Part shown: positions 8,525 to 18,308 of the stretch, in pieces | How positions within the stretch are numbered: the stretch's first letter is position 1 | Layout: each line of letters starts with the position of its first letter | Assembly: GCF_001297065.1 (NCBI RefSeq) | Contig: NZ_LHOX01000011.1 | Span: 1 to 64,000, forward strand | Direction: 5' to 3' | Source of the DNA: Enterococcus sp. RIT-PI-f | Lineage (GTDB): Bacteria > Bacillota > Bacilli > Lactobacillales > Enterococcaceae | DNA: 64,000 nucleotides | The notes under the pieces: model-generated | What the model saw: the letters and a program-made list of their open reading frames with translations, nothing else | Database searches by the model: none | What the model was told of the DNA's origin: nothing | Position numbers and translations under genes: made by a program

Positions 8525-8788
8525 TTATTCCGCAGCGTTTGCGTCTTTGAGACCGTATTTTTTGTTGAAACGGTCCACACGTCCGTCTGCTTGTGTGAAT
8601 TTTTGGCGTCCAGTGTAGAATGGATGTGAATCAGAAGTTACTTCGACACGGATCAATGGATACGTGTTGCCGTCTTCCCACTCAACTGTTTCTTGAGAAT
8701 TCTTTGTAGAACCTGATAAGAATTTGAAACCAGTAGTTGAGTCCATGAATACAACTGGATGATAATCTGGATGGATATCTTGTTTCAT
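8525..8788 (-). CDS. rpmE2: 50S ribosomal protein L31 type B
   Basis: An 87-residue ribosomal protein beginning [16 protein letters not shown] with the conserved [11 protein letters not shown] segment near residue 55. It lacks the CxxC zinc motifs of type A L31, so it is the zinc-independent type B form. In some bacteria this paralogue replaces the zinc form when zinc is scarce. No Zur box is obvious upstream. AAAGGAGAG precedes the start. It follows rho, as in many Firmicutes. Confidence 0.97.
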   Translation of the reverse strand: MKQDIHPDYHPVVFMDSTTGFKFLSGSTKNSQETVEWEDGNTYPLIRVEVTSDSHPFYTGRQKFTQADGRVDRFNKKYGLKDANAAE

Positions 8789-8888
8789 TTCTTCTTCTCT
8801 CCTTTGCCCTGGCTCATTTGCTTCACCAGAGTTGATTTTGTCGAATTTACAACATGACTATCTTACCATGTTTGATTTACAGATGCAA

Positions 8889-10184
8889 TTATCTTTTGAT
8901 ATTTCTTTTTGGACGTTTGTCGCCGAAATGAACTTCCTGAAACGCAGCAAGGAATTCTTGATTGTTTTTGGTTTTTCGCAGGAATTGGATGAATTGTTCC
9001 GTGAATTCTAATGAGTCACCGGTCATGTTGTTGCGTAAACGCCATGTTTCTTCTAACTGCTCGCTGCTCATCAACAATTCTTCTTTGCGGGTCCCTGATT
9101 TTCTAATATCTATAGCAGGGAAGACACGACGCTCAGCCAAACTGCGTGATAGTTGTAATTCCATATTGCCGGTTCCTTTGAATTCTTCATAAATGACATC
9201 GTCCATGCGGCTGCCGGTATCAACTAAAGCTGTCGCCAGAATAGTTAAACTACCGCCTTCTTCAATGTTGCGGGCCGCCCCAAAGAATTTCTTTGGTTTA
9301 TATAACGCAGCAGGGTCGATCCCCCCACTCAACGTTCGCCCACTTGGCGGTACGACTAGGTTATATGCCCGTGCCAAACGCGTGATACTGTCCATCAAAA
9401 TCACGACATCCCGCTTGTCTTCCACCAAGCGCATCGCCCGTTCCAACACAAGCTCCGCTACTCGGGTATGATTGCTCGGCTGCAAATCAAAAGTTGAGGA
9501 CACCACATCCCCTTTGACACTGCGTTCTAAATCAGTGACTTCTTCTGGCCGTTCATCGATCAGCAAGACGATCAATTCAACATCTGGATAATTATCGGTG
9601 ATCCCATTGGCAATTTCTTTCAAAATGCTTGTTTTCCCAGCTTTTGGCGGAGCCACGATCAGGCCACGTTGTCCAAAACCAACCGGTGAAAACATATCGA
9701 TCATTCGGGTAGATAAGCGCCCAGCGGTGGTTTCCAAATTCAAATGACGGTTCGGATACAGTGGCGTCAAGGCTGGAAAATGCGGACGTTCTTTGGCCTC
9801 TTCTGGGTCTTTGCCATTGACAGACTCCACATGCATCAAGCCATAGTAACGTTCCGACTCTTTCGGCGGTCTTGCTTTGCCGGCAACTTTATCTCCGTTA
9901 CGCAAACTAAAGCGACGGATCTGTGAAGAAGAAATATAAATATCTTCTGCACTAGGACCATAATTGATGGGCCGCAAAAAACCATAGCCTTCTTGCCCCA
10001 CGATGTCCAAAACACCTTCCATATAGAAGAAGCCTTGCTTCTCCGCTTGTGCACGAATCACCGCTAAAGACAATTCTTTTTTGTTCATTTGACTGTAATA
10101 CGGAATCCGGAACTGTTTGGCAAAAGTATAGATTTCTTTCAACGTTTTGTTTTCCAGTTCAGCCATTGTTAAATAATCGCTCAT
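8889..10184 (-). CDS. rho: Transcription termination factor Rho
   Basis: A 431-residue ATP-dependent RNA helicase that ends transcription of untranslated RNA. It shows the N-terminal Rho domain, the cold-shock-like RNA-binding domain with GYGFLRP (near residue 67), Walker [10 protein letters not shown] (near residue 184), Walker [10 protein letters not shown] and the Q-loop region [11 protein letters not shown]. The length is normal for a Rho without an insertion. Its start lies 2 bases after the murA2 stop, so the two are probably co-transcribed. Confidence 0.97.
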   Translation of the reverse strand: MSDYLTMAELENKTLKEIYTFAKQFRIPYYSQMNKKELSLAVIRAQAEKQGFFYMEGVLDIVGQEGYGFLRPINYGPSAEDIYISSSQIRRFSLRNGDKVAGKARPPKESERYYGLMHVESVNGKDPEEAKERPHFPALTPLYPNRHLNLETTAGRLSTRMIDMFSPVGFGQRGLIVAPPKAGKTSILKEIANGITDNYPDVELIVLLIDERPEEVTDLERSVKGDVVSSTFDLQPSNHTRVAELVLERAMRLVEDKRDVVILMDSITRLARAYNLVVPPSGRTLSGGIDPAALYKPKKFFGAARNIEEGGSLTILATALVDTGSRMDDVIYEEFKGTGNMELQLSRSLAERRVFPAIDIRKSGTRKEELLMSSEQLEETWRLRNNMTGDSLEFTEQFIQFLRKTKNNQEFLAAFQEVHFGDKRPKRNIKR

Positions 10185-10186
10185 AG

Positions 10187-11446
10187 TTACTCCTCTATCA
10201 TTTGGATATCCGCACCCAATGCAGTCAGTTTTTCGATAATGTGGTCATACCCACGCAAAATATATTCAACATTGAAGACGGTCGTTGTACCTTGTGCCAT
10301 CAATCCAGCAATCACCAGACAAGCCCCAGCTCGTAAATCTGATGCAACAACTTCTGCGCCCTGTAATTGACTTGGTCCGCTCACAAAAATCATATTGCCT
10401 TCGGTTGTCGCATTGGCACCCATTCTTGCCAATTCAGGAATATGATTGACCCGTTTCGCATAGATCGTATCTAAAATTTCTGACTTGCCATGGGCTTTCA
10501 ATAACAAAGGTGTGATTGGTTGTTGCAAGTCAGTTGCAAATCCTGGATATGGATAAGTTTTGACGACAGCAGGTTTCAGGTCTTTCGAAGGATGAACGTA
10601 AATTTCATCTTCACTGATATCCATGCGGACACCGATTTCTTCTAATTTGGCGATATAGCTTTCAAGATGCTCATAAATCACATTCTTGACTACGATCCCT
10701 TCCCCGACAGCTGCAGCCAAGGACAAGTAAGTCCCAGCTTCAATGCGATCAGGAATGATTGAATGTCGGCATCCATGCAATTCTTCTACGCCTTCGATAC
10801 GAATCTCGTTGGTGCCTGCACCTCTGATTTTAGCGCCCATATTGTTCAACAATGTAGCAACATCAATAATTTCCGGTTCCCGTGCAGCATTCTCAATAAT
10901 CGTTTTGCCTTTGGCTTTGACAGCGGCCAGCATCACATTGATCGTTGCGCCAATTGACACCATATCCAAAAAGATGCGTTCGCCAACAAGCTCTTCTTCA
11001 CTGGTACGCAAATACATTGCACCATGCTCGTTCGTCACAGTAGCACCCAGTGCTTCAAATCCTTTAATGTGTAAATCGATAGGGCGTGGTCCTAAGAAAC
11101 AGCCGCCTGGCAACCCAACGACACCTTCACCAAATTTGGCCAACAAAGCACCCATGAAGTAATAGGACGCACGTAAACTATTGATTTTTCCGCTTGGCAT
11201 TGGGATCGAGACAATATTGGTTGGATCAATTTCGAGGGTATTGTGTGCAAAATGGGTTTTGACACCCATGATTTCGAGGATTTCAATTAATGAGTGCACA
11301 TCTTGGATGTCTGGCACTCCTTCTAAAACAACAGGAGAATCTGCGAGGATCGCAGCTGGAATCAACGCCACAGCACTGTTCTTTGCCCCGCTGATGGTGA
11401 CTTCCCCTTTTAAGGGACGATTGCCTTCGATGACAATTTTCTTCAT
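10187..11446 (-). CDS. murA2: UDP-N-acetylglucosamine 1-carboxyvinyltransferase (second MurA)
   Basis: A 419-residue enzyme for the first committed step of peptidoglycan synthesis, transfer of enolpyruvate from PEP to UDP-GlcNAc in the cytoplasm. Lys22 and Asn23 (GAKNSAV) and the catalytic Cys116 in [13 protein letters not shown] are present, so it should be active and fosfomycin-sensitive. Low-GC Gram-positives carry two MurA copies. The place between fba and rho is that of B. subtilis murZ (murAB), so this is the second copy and another murA is expected elsewhere. Confidence 0.95.
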   Translation of the reverse strand: MKKIVIEGNRPLKGEVTISGAKNSAVALIPAAILADSPVVLEGVPDIQDVHSLIEILEIMGVKTHFAHNTLEIDPTNIVSIPMPSGKINSLRASYYFMGALLAKFGEGVVGLPGGCFLGPRPIDLHIKGFEALGATVTNEHGAMYLRTSEEELVGERIFLDMVSIGATINVMLAAVKAKGKTIIENAAREPEIIDVATLLNNMGAKIRGAGTNEIRIEGVEELHGCRHSIIPDRIEAGTYLSLAAAVGEGIVVKNVIYEHLESYIAKLEEIGVRMDISEDEIYVHPSKDLKPAVVKTYPYPGFATDLQQPITPLLLKAHGKSEILDTIYAKRVNHIPELARMGANATTEGNMIFVSGPSQLQGAEVVASDLRAGACLVIAGLMAQGTTTVFNVEYILRGYDHIIEKLTALGADIQMIEE

Positions 11447-11489
11447 TTATATCCACCTATACTTTTTTTAAATTTGTGTATACTAAATT

Positions 11490-11574
11490 GATTTTAGCAT
11501 AAAATCAGCAAAGAAAAAAGAACCATCTTCTCACGCGACGTTGTCACCTACTGAAGGTGTAGCAGCCGATGGCT
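11490..11574. other. Structured intergenic segment between fba and murA2
   Basis: Between the fba terminator and murA2 there is a perfect inverted repeat GATTTTA-GCA-TAAAATC (11490-11506), which could be an operator. Two small hairpins follow, CACCT/AGGTG (11545-11559) and CAGCC/GGCTG (11562-11574). No coding frame is supported. The murA2 promoter probably lies here but is not clear. Confidence 0.35.
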
Positions 11575-11626
11575 GTATATCTTGCGGAAAATGAGTTTAT
11601 TCATTTTCTAATCCTATCCAAAGCAT

Positions 11627-11663
11627 AAAAAAACCGCTAGAAAGACATCTTTCTAACGGTTTT
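11627..11663 (-). terminator. Rho-independent terminator of fba
   Basis: On the minus strand CCGTTAGAAAGA, a short loop and TCTTTCTAGCGG form a 12-bp stem with one G-T pair, followed by seven T residues, 15 bases after the fba stop. Confidence 0.92.
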
Positions 11664-11678
11664 GGGCAGTTATTCGAA

Positions 11679-12548
11679 TTAAGCTTTACCAGCTGAACCG
11701 AACCAGTCAATGTGTTCTTCTGCATCTTTAACGATTGCAGCAACACCTGGTGCCAATAATTTACGAGGGTCGAATCCTTTGCCTTCTTGATCTTTGCCAG
11801 CTTCGATATATTCACGTGTAGCTTTAGCAAATGACAATTGGAATTCAGTATTTACGTTGACTTTAGAAACACCCATAGCGATTGCTTTTTGGATTTGTTC
11901 TTGAGGAATACCAGAACCACCATGTAATACTAAAGGTACATCAGAACCTACAGCATCAGCGATTGCTTGTAAGTGGTCAAAAGCAAGGCCTTTCCAGTTT
12001 TCTGGATATTGACCGTGAATGTTACCAATACCGCAAGCTAGGTAATCTAAACCAGTTGCAACCATTTGTTTACATTCTTCGATGTCAGCTAATTCGCCAG
12101 AACCGATGATACCATCTTCTTCTCCGCCGATTGAACCAACTTCACACTCAACAGAAATGCCTTTTGCGTGTGCTTTTTCTACAACTTCTTTAGCCAATTT
12201 CAAGTTTTCATCGAATGGTAAGTGAGAGCCATCGAACATAACTGAAGTATAACCAACTTCGATACATTCCATTGCTGCATCGTAATCACCATGGTCTAAG
12301 TGGATCGCAACTGGAACAGTAATGTTCATTGAATCAACTAAGTTAGTAATGATATCTTTAGCAACTTTGTAACCGCCCATGTATTTCGCAGCGCCCATTG
12401 AAGTTTGGATCAAAACTGGTGCTTTCTTCGCTTCAGCGGCTTTTAAGATCGCTTGTGTCCATTCTAAGTTATTTGTGTTGAATCCGCCGACTGCATATCC
12501 GCCTTGACGAGCAGCTTTTAAGAATTCAGCTCCTGATACTACTGGCAT
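11679..12548 (-). CDS. fba: Class II fructose-1,6-bisphosphate aldolase
   Basis: A 289-residue zinc-dependent aldolase that splits fructose-1,6-bisphosphate into glyceraldehyde-3-phosphate and dihydroxyacetone phosphate in glycolysis. It has the zinc histidines in HLDHGDY (near residue 82) and in GIGNIHGQ and LHGGSGIP, and the phosphate-binding NVNTEF. The codon use looks like that of a highly expressed gene. It is a single-gene unit with a strong terminator and an AGGAGG-like site. The place beside pyrG and murA2 is conserved in Firmicutes. Confidence 0.97.
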   Translation of the reverse strand: MPVVSGAEFLKAARQGGYAVGGFNTNNLEWTQAILKAAEAKKAPVLIQTSMGAAKYMGGYKVAKDIITNLVDSMNITVPVAIHLDHGDYDAAMECIEVGYTSVMFDGSHLPFDENLKLAKEVVEKAHAKGISVECEVGSIGGEEDGIIGSGELADIEECKQMVATGLDYLACGIGNIHGQYPENWKGLAFDHLQAIADAVGSDVPLVLHGGSGIPQEQIQKAIAMGVSKVNVNTEFQLSFAKATREYIEAGKDQEGKGFDPRKLLAPGVAAIVKDAEEHIDWFGSAGKA

Positions 12549-12906
12549 AAAAAATTCCTCCTAAGTTTTAAAAAACTTTATTTGTTAAGCCATGCTTAAC
12601 CGACACTGCTATTTTAGCAAATATTTGCGGTATTTGCTACTAAAAAGAAGAATTTATCTTTTCAAAAAAAGTCTGCACAAAGTCAAAAGAACCTTATTTT
12701 CAAACGGTTTTCAGAAAACTTGCCGTTTTATAAGCAATTCTTTCCTGCCTGCTTGCATTTATCACATTATTTCACATGTGAAAATTCGCGAAAAATTTCA
12801 CAATTTTTTTCGCTGTTTTATCATAATTCTCAGTCCAGGCATTTTTGAGCATATCAATAGCCTTGTGAAAGCGCCTATACTATCATATTAAAAAAGGAGG
12901 GATAAA
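12549..12906. promoter_or_regulatory. Divergent control region between fba and the small lipoprotein gene
   Basis: About 360 non-coding bases holding the promoters of both genes. A perfect 14-base palindrome, TTTCACATGTGAAA (12770-12783), and the palindrome TTCGCGAA (12785-12792) are possible regulator sites. TGAAAGCGCCTATA near 12863 resembles a catabolite-response element in 12 of 14 positions and overlaps TATACT, a likely -10 of the lipoprotein gene. The assignments are tentative. Confidence 0.4.
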
Positions 12907-13371
12907 ATGAAAAAAGCATTACTTGGATTTTTTACATTGATTGGTATTTTATTTTTGGCAGCCTGCGGCAATGGTACAGGGTCATCTGAAGAGACAAAAA
13001 CATTCACAATGGCGCAAAATGGGGTTTCGATGGAATTGGTGTTCCATTATGATGGCGATAAAGTCATTAGTCAGACAGCGAACAATGTCATGCCTTATGA
13101 AGCGATCGGTGCGACAACGAAAGAAGAAGCACAAGAATTACTGGACCCCATCGCAGAACAATACCAGCAAGTTCAGGGCTTGGATTACTCTCTAGATTAT
13201 AGTGACAGCGAAGCCACTGAATCTTTGACCATCAATTACGATGAGTTGGACTATGACGCCGCCAAACAATTGCCTGGCGTCAGCTTTGAAGGCGACACGG
13301 ACAATGGTATCAGTATGGAGCGGACAGAAGAAATGCTTTTGGATCAAGGATATGAACTAAAAGAAGAATAA
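12907..13371 (+). CDS. Small lipoprotein, DUF1307/YehR-like
   Basis: A 154-residue secreted lipoprotein. The signal peptide ends at the lipobox LAAC with Cys20, and the mature part is acidic, with the repeated element LDYSLDYSDSEA and a C-terminal EEMLLDQGYEL. It resembles the YehR/DUF1307 lipoproteins of Firmicutes and enterobacteria, whose role is not established. AAAGGAGGG lies upstream of the ATG. It is a single gene that shares the bidirectional terminator at 13393 with pyrG. Confidence 0.85.
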   Translation: MKKALLGFFTLIGILFLAACGNGTGSSEETKTFTMAQNGVSMELVFHYDGDKVISQTANNVMPYEAIGATTKEEAQELLDPIAEQYQQVQGLDYSLDYSDSEATESLTINYDELDYDAAKQLPGVSFEGDTDNGISMERTEEMLLDQGYELKEE

Positions 13372-13392
13372 CTCCCTCAGGGGTCACCATAG

Positions 13393-13454
13393 AAAAAAAC
13401 GCTATGCACCACTGTCTTTCACATGAAAGGACAGTAGCGGCATAGCGTTTTTTA
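13393..13454. terminator. Bidirectional terminator between the lipoprotein gene and pyrG
   Basis: AAAAAACGCTATGC and GCATAGCGTTTTTT enclose a second stem, CTGTC-TTTCA/TGAAA-GGACAG. The outer arms give a T run on both strands. Confidence 0.92.
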
Positions 13455-13455
13455 T

Positions 13456-15084
<1,629 letters not shown>

Positions 15085-15108
15085 CTATTTTACAGGAAAA
15101 GCACTTAG

Positions 15109-15190
15109 AAAATAGTAAAAGCTCCCTATCCATCGAATGAATAGGGAGCGAAAATTCTAAATCACTTTCTGACTCTTGTAAAGAGTGCCC
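15109..15190 (-). promoter_or_regulatory. pyrG leader: CTP-dependent reiterative-initiation attenuator
   Basis: The likely transcript begins GGGC at 15190-15187, 8 bases after the -10 box. Downstream lies a hairpin GCTCCCTAT/ATAGGGAGC (15121-15149) followed on the minus strand by TTTTACTATTTT (15120-15109), a terminator placed before the start codon at 15063. In B. subtilis the pyrG transcript also starts with GGGC. When CTP is low, polymerase adds extra G residues, which pair with the C/U-rich 5' arm of the terminator and let transcription continue. The same three parts are visible here, so the mechanism is inferred with good support. Confidence 0.8.
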
Positions 15191-15197
15191 AAACAGA

Positions 15198-15226
15198 ATG
15201 ATACAATCTCACCTAATAAATGTCAA
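15198..15226 (-). promoter_or_regulatory. pyrG promoter
   Basis: On the minus strand TTGACA (15226-15221), a 17-base spacer and TATCAT (15203-15198), then seven bases to the GGGC start. Confidence 0.85.
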
Positions 15227-15415
15227 GAAAACTTTATCGGATTTTTTCAGAAAAAGACTTGAGTTTCAAATCGAAGGTGGTTCTTCCATGAGGTTTCATG
15301 AACCCACCCGTAATTAAAAATTCTTAACTACTCTTCACGATTTCACCATATCTATTCGAAAGAATATCTATTTTTACGCCTACTTTATTGATTTTTACCT
15401 GTCATAATCGTTTTT
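15227..15415. other. Non-coding stretch with small hairpins upstream of the tRNA-like RNA
   Basis: No gene is supported. GGTGGTTC pairs with GAACCCACC around 15279-15312, and TATTC-GAAA-GAATA near 15352-15365 forms a tetraloop hairpin. A CATAAT at 15403-15408 could be the -10 of the RNA that starts near 15416, but no good -35 is seen. Confidence 0.35.
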
Positions 15416-15521
15416 GTAGATGAAGACTGGCGCTTTACTCGTTTTGCTAAAAATGATTGGAAGGTTCATTCTAGGTATTTTTGGCAAATGTGAGGTGCAG
15501 GTTCGATTCCTGCCTTCTACG
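15416..15521 (+). ncRNA. tRNA-like structured RNA with a long hairpin in place of the anticodon arm
   Basis: Bases 15497-15513 form an exact tRNA T-arm: stem GCAGG/CCTGC, loop TTCGATT. It is followed by seven bases CTTCTAC and a discriminator G. The seven bases GTAGATG at 15416-15422 pair with CTTCTAC at six of seven positions, giving an acceptor stem. Between them are 15 unpaired bases and one hairpin (15438-15494) of 24 pairs with a hexaloop GGTTCA, with several G-U pairs, one bulge and one A-G mismatch. There is no canonical D-arm or anticodon arm and no encoded CCA. A terminator follows at 15538. The topology recalls the tRNA-like domain of tmRNA, but it is too short for one. A decayed tRNA gene is the main alternative. 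Confidence 0.5.
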
Positions 15522-15537
15522 CTATGGTTTGCCCCTG

Positions 15538-15569
15538 AACAAGATACTGAGATGTATCTTGTTTTTTTG
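15538..15569 (+). terminator. Rho-independent terminator after the tRNA-like RNA
   Basis: AACAAGATAC, a TGAGAT loop and GTATCTTGTTTTTTT, 17 bases after the acceptor stem and with no coding frame before it. This supports a short RNA transcript on the plus strand. Confidence 0.88.
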
Positions 15570-15744
15570 TGGGTTTCCCGATTCTGTCTCATACGCTTCT
15601 CCAGAATGGACGGTTGGTTGATTCTAACGAAAAGATTTGCGACAATAGCTATAAACAACAAACAAAGCATTTTTTCAATTTTTCTCTATTCTTTTGTTCA
15701 CTTTTTCTCAAGTGGTTTGTTGTATTGATGAGAGGAGGGCCGAC

Positions 15745-16221
15745 ATGCAGTTAGATCAATATGAACAGTATCTTTTTGCATTGACCAAAGATTTGATTCA
15801 GTATCTTCAATCCATTGGCGCTAGTCTGCAAGATGCTGAGGATATTGCACAAGAATCCCTCGTCAAAATACTTGAGATCGAGCAGGTCTTATCCGCTGAT
15901 GCTATCCGTCCGTGGTTGTTTCGTGTAGGCATCAACCGTTATTTCAATCTATATAACCAGACAAAGCGTCGCAATCGTATTCTCAGACAATATCTCCCTG
16001 TCAATGAAGGCACGGAATGGCAGGAATCAGATGATCGACTGTATGGTGCGTTGCTGCAATTGCCTTTAACAACAGCTACGCTCCTATACATGAAATATAG
16101 CGAAGGACGTAGCATCAAAGAAATCAGTTTTTTATTCAACAGATCTGAAGACAGTATCAAAACATCTCTTTATCGCGGCCGAAAGCAACTTAAAATGATA
16201 GTGGAGGAGAAGGAAAAATGA
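15745..16221 (+). CDS. ECF-type RNA polymerase sigma factor
   Basis: A 158-residue sigma factor with region 2 (DAEDIAQESLVKILE near residue 30 and PWLFRVGINRYFNLY near 55) and region 4 (EGRSIKEISFLFNRSEDSIKTSLYRGRKQL near 116). There is no region 3, as in extracytoplasmic-function sigmas. ATG 15745 is chosen because AGAGGAGGG lies 6 bases upstream. An open frame extends to 15694 without a ribosome site. It overlaps the next gene by 4 bases (ATGA), so the membrane protein that follows is the probable regulator of its activity. Confidence 0.88.
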   Translation: MQLDQYEQYLFALTKDLIQYLQSIGASLQDAEDIAQESLVKILEIEQVLSADAIRPWLFRVGINRYFNLYNQTKRRNRILRQYLPVNEGTEWQESDDRLYGALLQLPLTTATLLYMKYSEGRSIKEISFLFNRSEDSIKTSLYRGRKQLKMIVEEKEK

Positions 16222-16907
16222 CACTTGAAGACAAAGAATTAGCAGCTATCGTGAAAAAAGCTAGACGTAAAAATAATCGAAAAATCATGTTTACTATTAT
16301 ATTCAGTTTGATTCTATTTATAGGTGTCCCACTTACCTGGTATCTGCGTTACTATAATTACGGTCCTTTCCAAGGAGACAAAATGGCTGGTGTTCCAGAC
16401 AATCATTTGATTCAATCAGAAAATGATAATGGACTTAGCAGTTTACTGTTTGATTACGGCTCTCATCTCATGTTCAACACGCATGCAACTTCGATCACAG
16501 TGTTTGTCGACACATATCATTATGGTGATAGAGTTGGTCACGATTCGGCCGCATCTCTCACCTATGAGAAAGACGCAGATCTCAGCGGCTACATGAACAT
16601 CGGTTTTCCTAAAGGTGAAGGCAAGCTGCTGACAGAAATATTTTCCAATGGAGCCAAATCTAACACAATCACAGATTTAACACAGTACGGGTATCCGACA
16701 GAAGATGAAGAAACTTCACCCCAATTTGGTGGTGTGATCAGCATCGAAAATAACCAAGTGAAGATTCAAAAAAAGCAGGAGATTCCATTGTTTTATTTAG
16801 CAAGTGGAGATGCGCTGAAAATTTATGCTGATTTCAAACTTAATATTGCCCAAGAAAACCTTAAGACCTTAGATCTTGTATTTTATATCTATGCGCTCGT
16901 TGAATAA
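16218..16907 (+). CDS. Membrane protein coupled to the sigma factor, putative anti-sigma factor
   Basis: A 229-residue protein with a basic cytoplasmic N-terminus of about 23 residues, one membrane helix (about 24-43, IMFTIIFSLILFIGVPLTWY) and an extracellular part of about 185 residues. Translational coupling to the sigma gene suggests it holds the sigma factor at the membrane, as B. subtilis RsiW or YhdL do. The cytoplasmic tail is much shorter than a usual anti-sigma domain and has no zinc HxxxCxxC motif, so the mode of binding is unclear. I do not recognise the extracellular domain. The role is inferred from position. Confidence 0.65.
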   Translation: MTLEDKELAAIVKKARRKNNRKIMFTIIFSLILFIGVPLTWYLRYYNYGPFQGDKMAGVPDNHLIQSENDNGLSSLLFDYGSHLMFNTHATSITVFVDTYHYGDRVGHDSAASLTYEKDADLSGYMNIGFPKGEGKLLTEIFSNGAKSNTITDLTQYGYPTEDEETSPQFGGVISIENNQVKIQKKQEIPLFYLASGDALKIYADFKLNIAQENLKTLDLVFYIYALVE

Positions 16908-16944
16908 AAAAAATCTGCAGAAATTTACTCTGCAGATTTTTTTT
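16905..16944. terminator. Bidirectional terminator between the sigma operon and the YugP-type protease
   Basis: AAAATCTGCAG, a short loop and CTGCAGATTTTTTTT. A and T runs flank both sides, so it can serve both convergent genes. Confidence 0.9.
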
Positions 16945-16957
16945 CTTATCAGAAAGT

Positions 16958-17674
16958 TTAATTCCGACGATTGTTATTTCCAAACAAAATAACCAAACGC
17001 AGCAATTGTAACAATGTAGCAACCGCTGCTGCGACATAGGTTAATGCAGCGGCAAACAGTACCCGTCGTGCTTGGGGAACTTCTTCCTCTGTCAATAATC
17101 CTCCGTCTGCCAAAATTTTGATTGCCCGTTTTGAGGCATCAAATTCGACAGGCAGCGTCACCAATTGGAAAATAAAAGCCAATGAAAAAGCAATCAATCC
17201 CAAGTTGACAAGAAACGAGCCACGAAGCAACACACCGATCAAAATCAAGGGAATCGAAATCGAAGTGCCAATATTAGCGATCGGAACGATCGCATGGCGC
17301 AGACGCAACGGGAAATAACCCTTAGCATCTTGGACCGCATGTCCGCACTCATGGGCTGCGACACCAATCGCCGCAACCGAGGTTGATTGCGCCGTAGCTT
17401 GCGATAAACTCAGTGTTTTATTGCCTGAATTATAATTGTCTGTTAAATCACCAGCGATGGCTTGAACACCAACATCATGAATGCCTTGGCTTTCCAAAAT
17501 GAATTGTGCCGCTTTCGTTCCAGTAATATTGTTGCGGCTTTTGACTTTGTCAAATTTGTTAAAGGTACTTTTGACATATGCTGAAGCAGCCATCGAAATA
17601 ACCATACCGATGATCACTAAAATAAACGTAGGGTCGTAAAACCAACCAAAACCATATCCACCCATACCATACAT
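16958..17674 (-). CDS. YugP-like zinc-dependent membrane metallopeptidase
   Basis: A 238-residue membrane protein of the Zn_peptidase_2 family (PF04298). It has an N-terminal glycine-rich segment and a first membrane helix, then the zinc motif HECGH near residue 108 (VAAHECGHAVQ). About three more hydrophobic helices follow, including VRLAFSLAF-like and ALTYVAAAVATLL regions. The HExxH motif is intact. The substrate of this family is unknown. AAAGGAGG-like sequence precedes the start. It is probably monocistronic. Confidence 0.9.
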   Translation of the reverse strand: MYGMGGYGFGWFYDPTFILVIIGMVISMAASAYVKSTFNKFDKVKSRNNITGTKAAQFILESQGIHDVGVQAIAGDLTDNYNSGNKTLSLSQATAQSTSVAAIGVAAHECGHAVQDAKGYFPLRLRHAIVPIANIGTSISIPLILIGVLLRGSFLVNLGLIAFSLAFIFQLVTLPVEFDASKRAIKILADGGLLTEEEVPQARRVLFAAALTYVAAAVATLLQLLRLVILFGNNNRRN

Positions 17675-17759
17675 AAGTGTATTCCTCCTTTAAATCTTTG
17701 ACCTTATTTTACCATTAAAGTCGTGAAAAAACGGTGAAGATGAAACGAAAATTTTGTAT

Positions 17760-18092
17760 TTAACCTTTTTTTACAAACTCAGATTTCAATTTCATTGCAC
17801 CGAATCCATCGATTTTACAATCAATATTGTGATCACCTTCGACCAATTTGATGTTTTTCACTTTTGTACCTTGCTTAATGGCACTTGTTGCACCTTTGAC
17901 TTTGAGATCTTTGATCACAGTCACGGTATCACCATCAACCAGAAGATTGCCATTGGCGTCTTTGTAAACCGGCAGCTCTTCTGTGGCTTGCGCGTCTTCC
18001 CATTCATGACCGCATTCAGGGCAAACATAGAACCCCCGATCTTCATATGTATAGCTTGATTGGCACGTAGGACAATGAGGCATTTGTGTCAT
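17760..18092 (-). CDS. PhnA/YjdM-like zinc-ribbon protein
   Basis: A 110-residue protein with an N-terminal zinc ribbon, [25 protein letters not shown] (the cysteine pairs at residues 8, 11 and 26, 29), and the C-terminal PhnA domain ending in the usual [23 protein letters not shown]-type tail. Despite the name, this family is not shown to act on phosphonates and its function is open. Monocistronic. Confidence 0.92.
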   Translation of the reverse strand: MTQMPHCPTCQSSYTYEDRGFYVCPECGHEWEDAQATEELPVYKDANGNLLVDGDTVTVIKDLKVKGATSAIKQGTKVKNIKLVEGDHNIDCKIDGFGAMKLKSEFVKKG

Positions 18093-18200
18093 ATTGTTGC
18101 TCCTTTGATAAAATAGTATAGTTGTAAAAAAAACAATTCGACTTCAGCATACCCAAAATTGATACCGGATGCAACCACTATTTTCGTCATAAAAATTGTA

Positions 18201-18252
18201 AAAAAAACATGCACTGCATTCGAACATTCATGTGTCCGTTCTGCAGTGCATG
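18201..18252 (-). terminator. Terminator of the metQNI operon
   Basis: On the minus strand CATGCACTGCA and TGCAGTGCATG form an 11-bp stem with a 22-base loop, followed by T residues at 18207-18201. It lies 57 bases after the metI stop. Confidence 0.9.
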
Positions 18253-18308
18253 CTGTCTATGGTGCCATGAGGGGGGAATCCCCTATTCTTCCTACCATAC
18301 ATATGTCT

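Noticed and set aside
10743-11162. 139-codon plus-strand frame inside murA2
   Set aside because: Antisense to a highly conserved gene. It has no ribosome site and the composition of a shadow frame.
15416-15521. Ordinary tRNA-Ser/Leu/Tyr gene with long variable arm
   Set aside because: The length is 106, no anticodon stem-loop of 5+7+5 can be placed and the D-arm is missing, so a canonical tRNA is not supported.
15420-15728. 102-codon open frame across the tRNA-like RNA
   Set aside because: The frame runs through an exact T-arm and a terminator hairpin and has no ribosome site.
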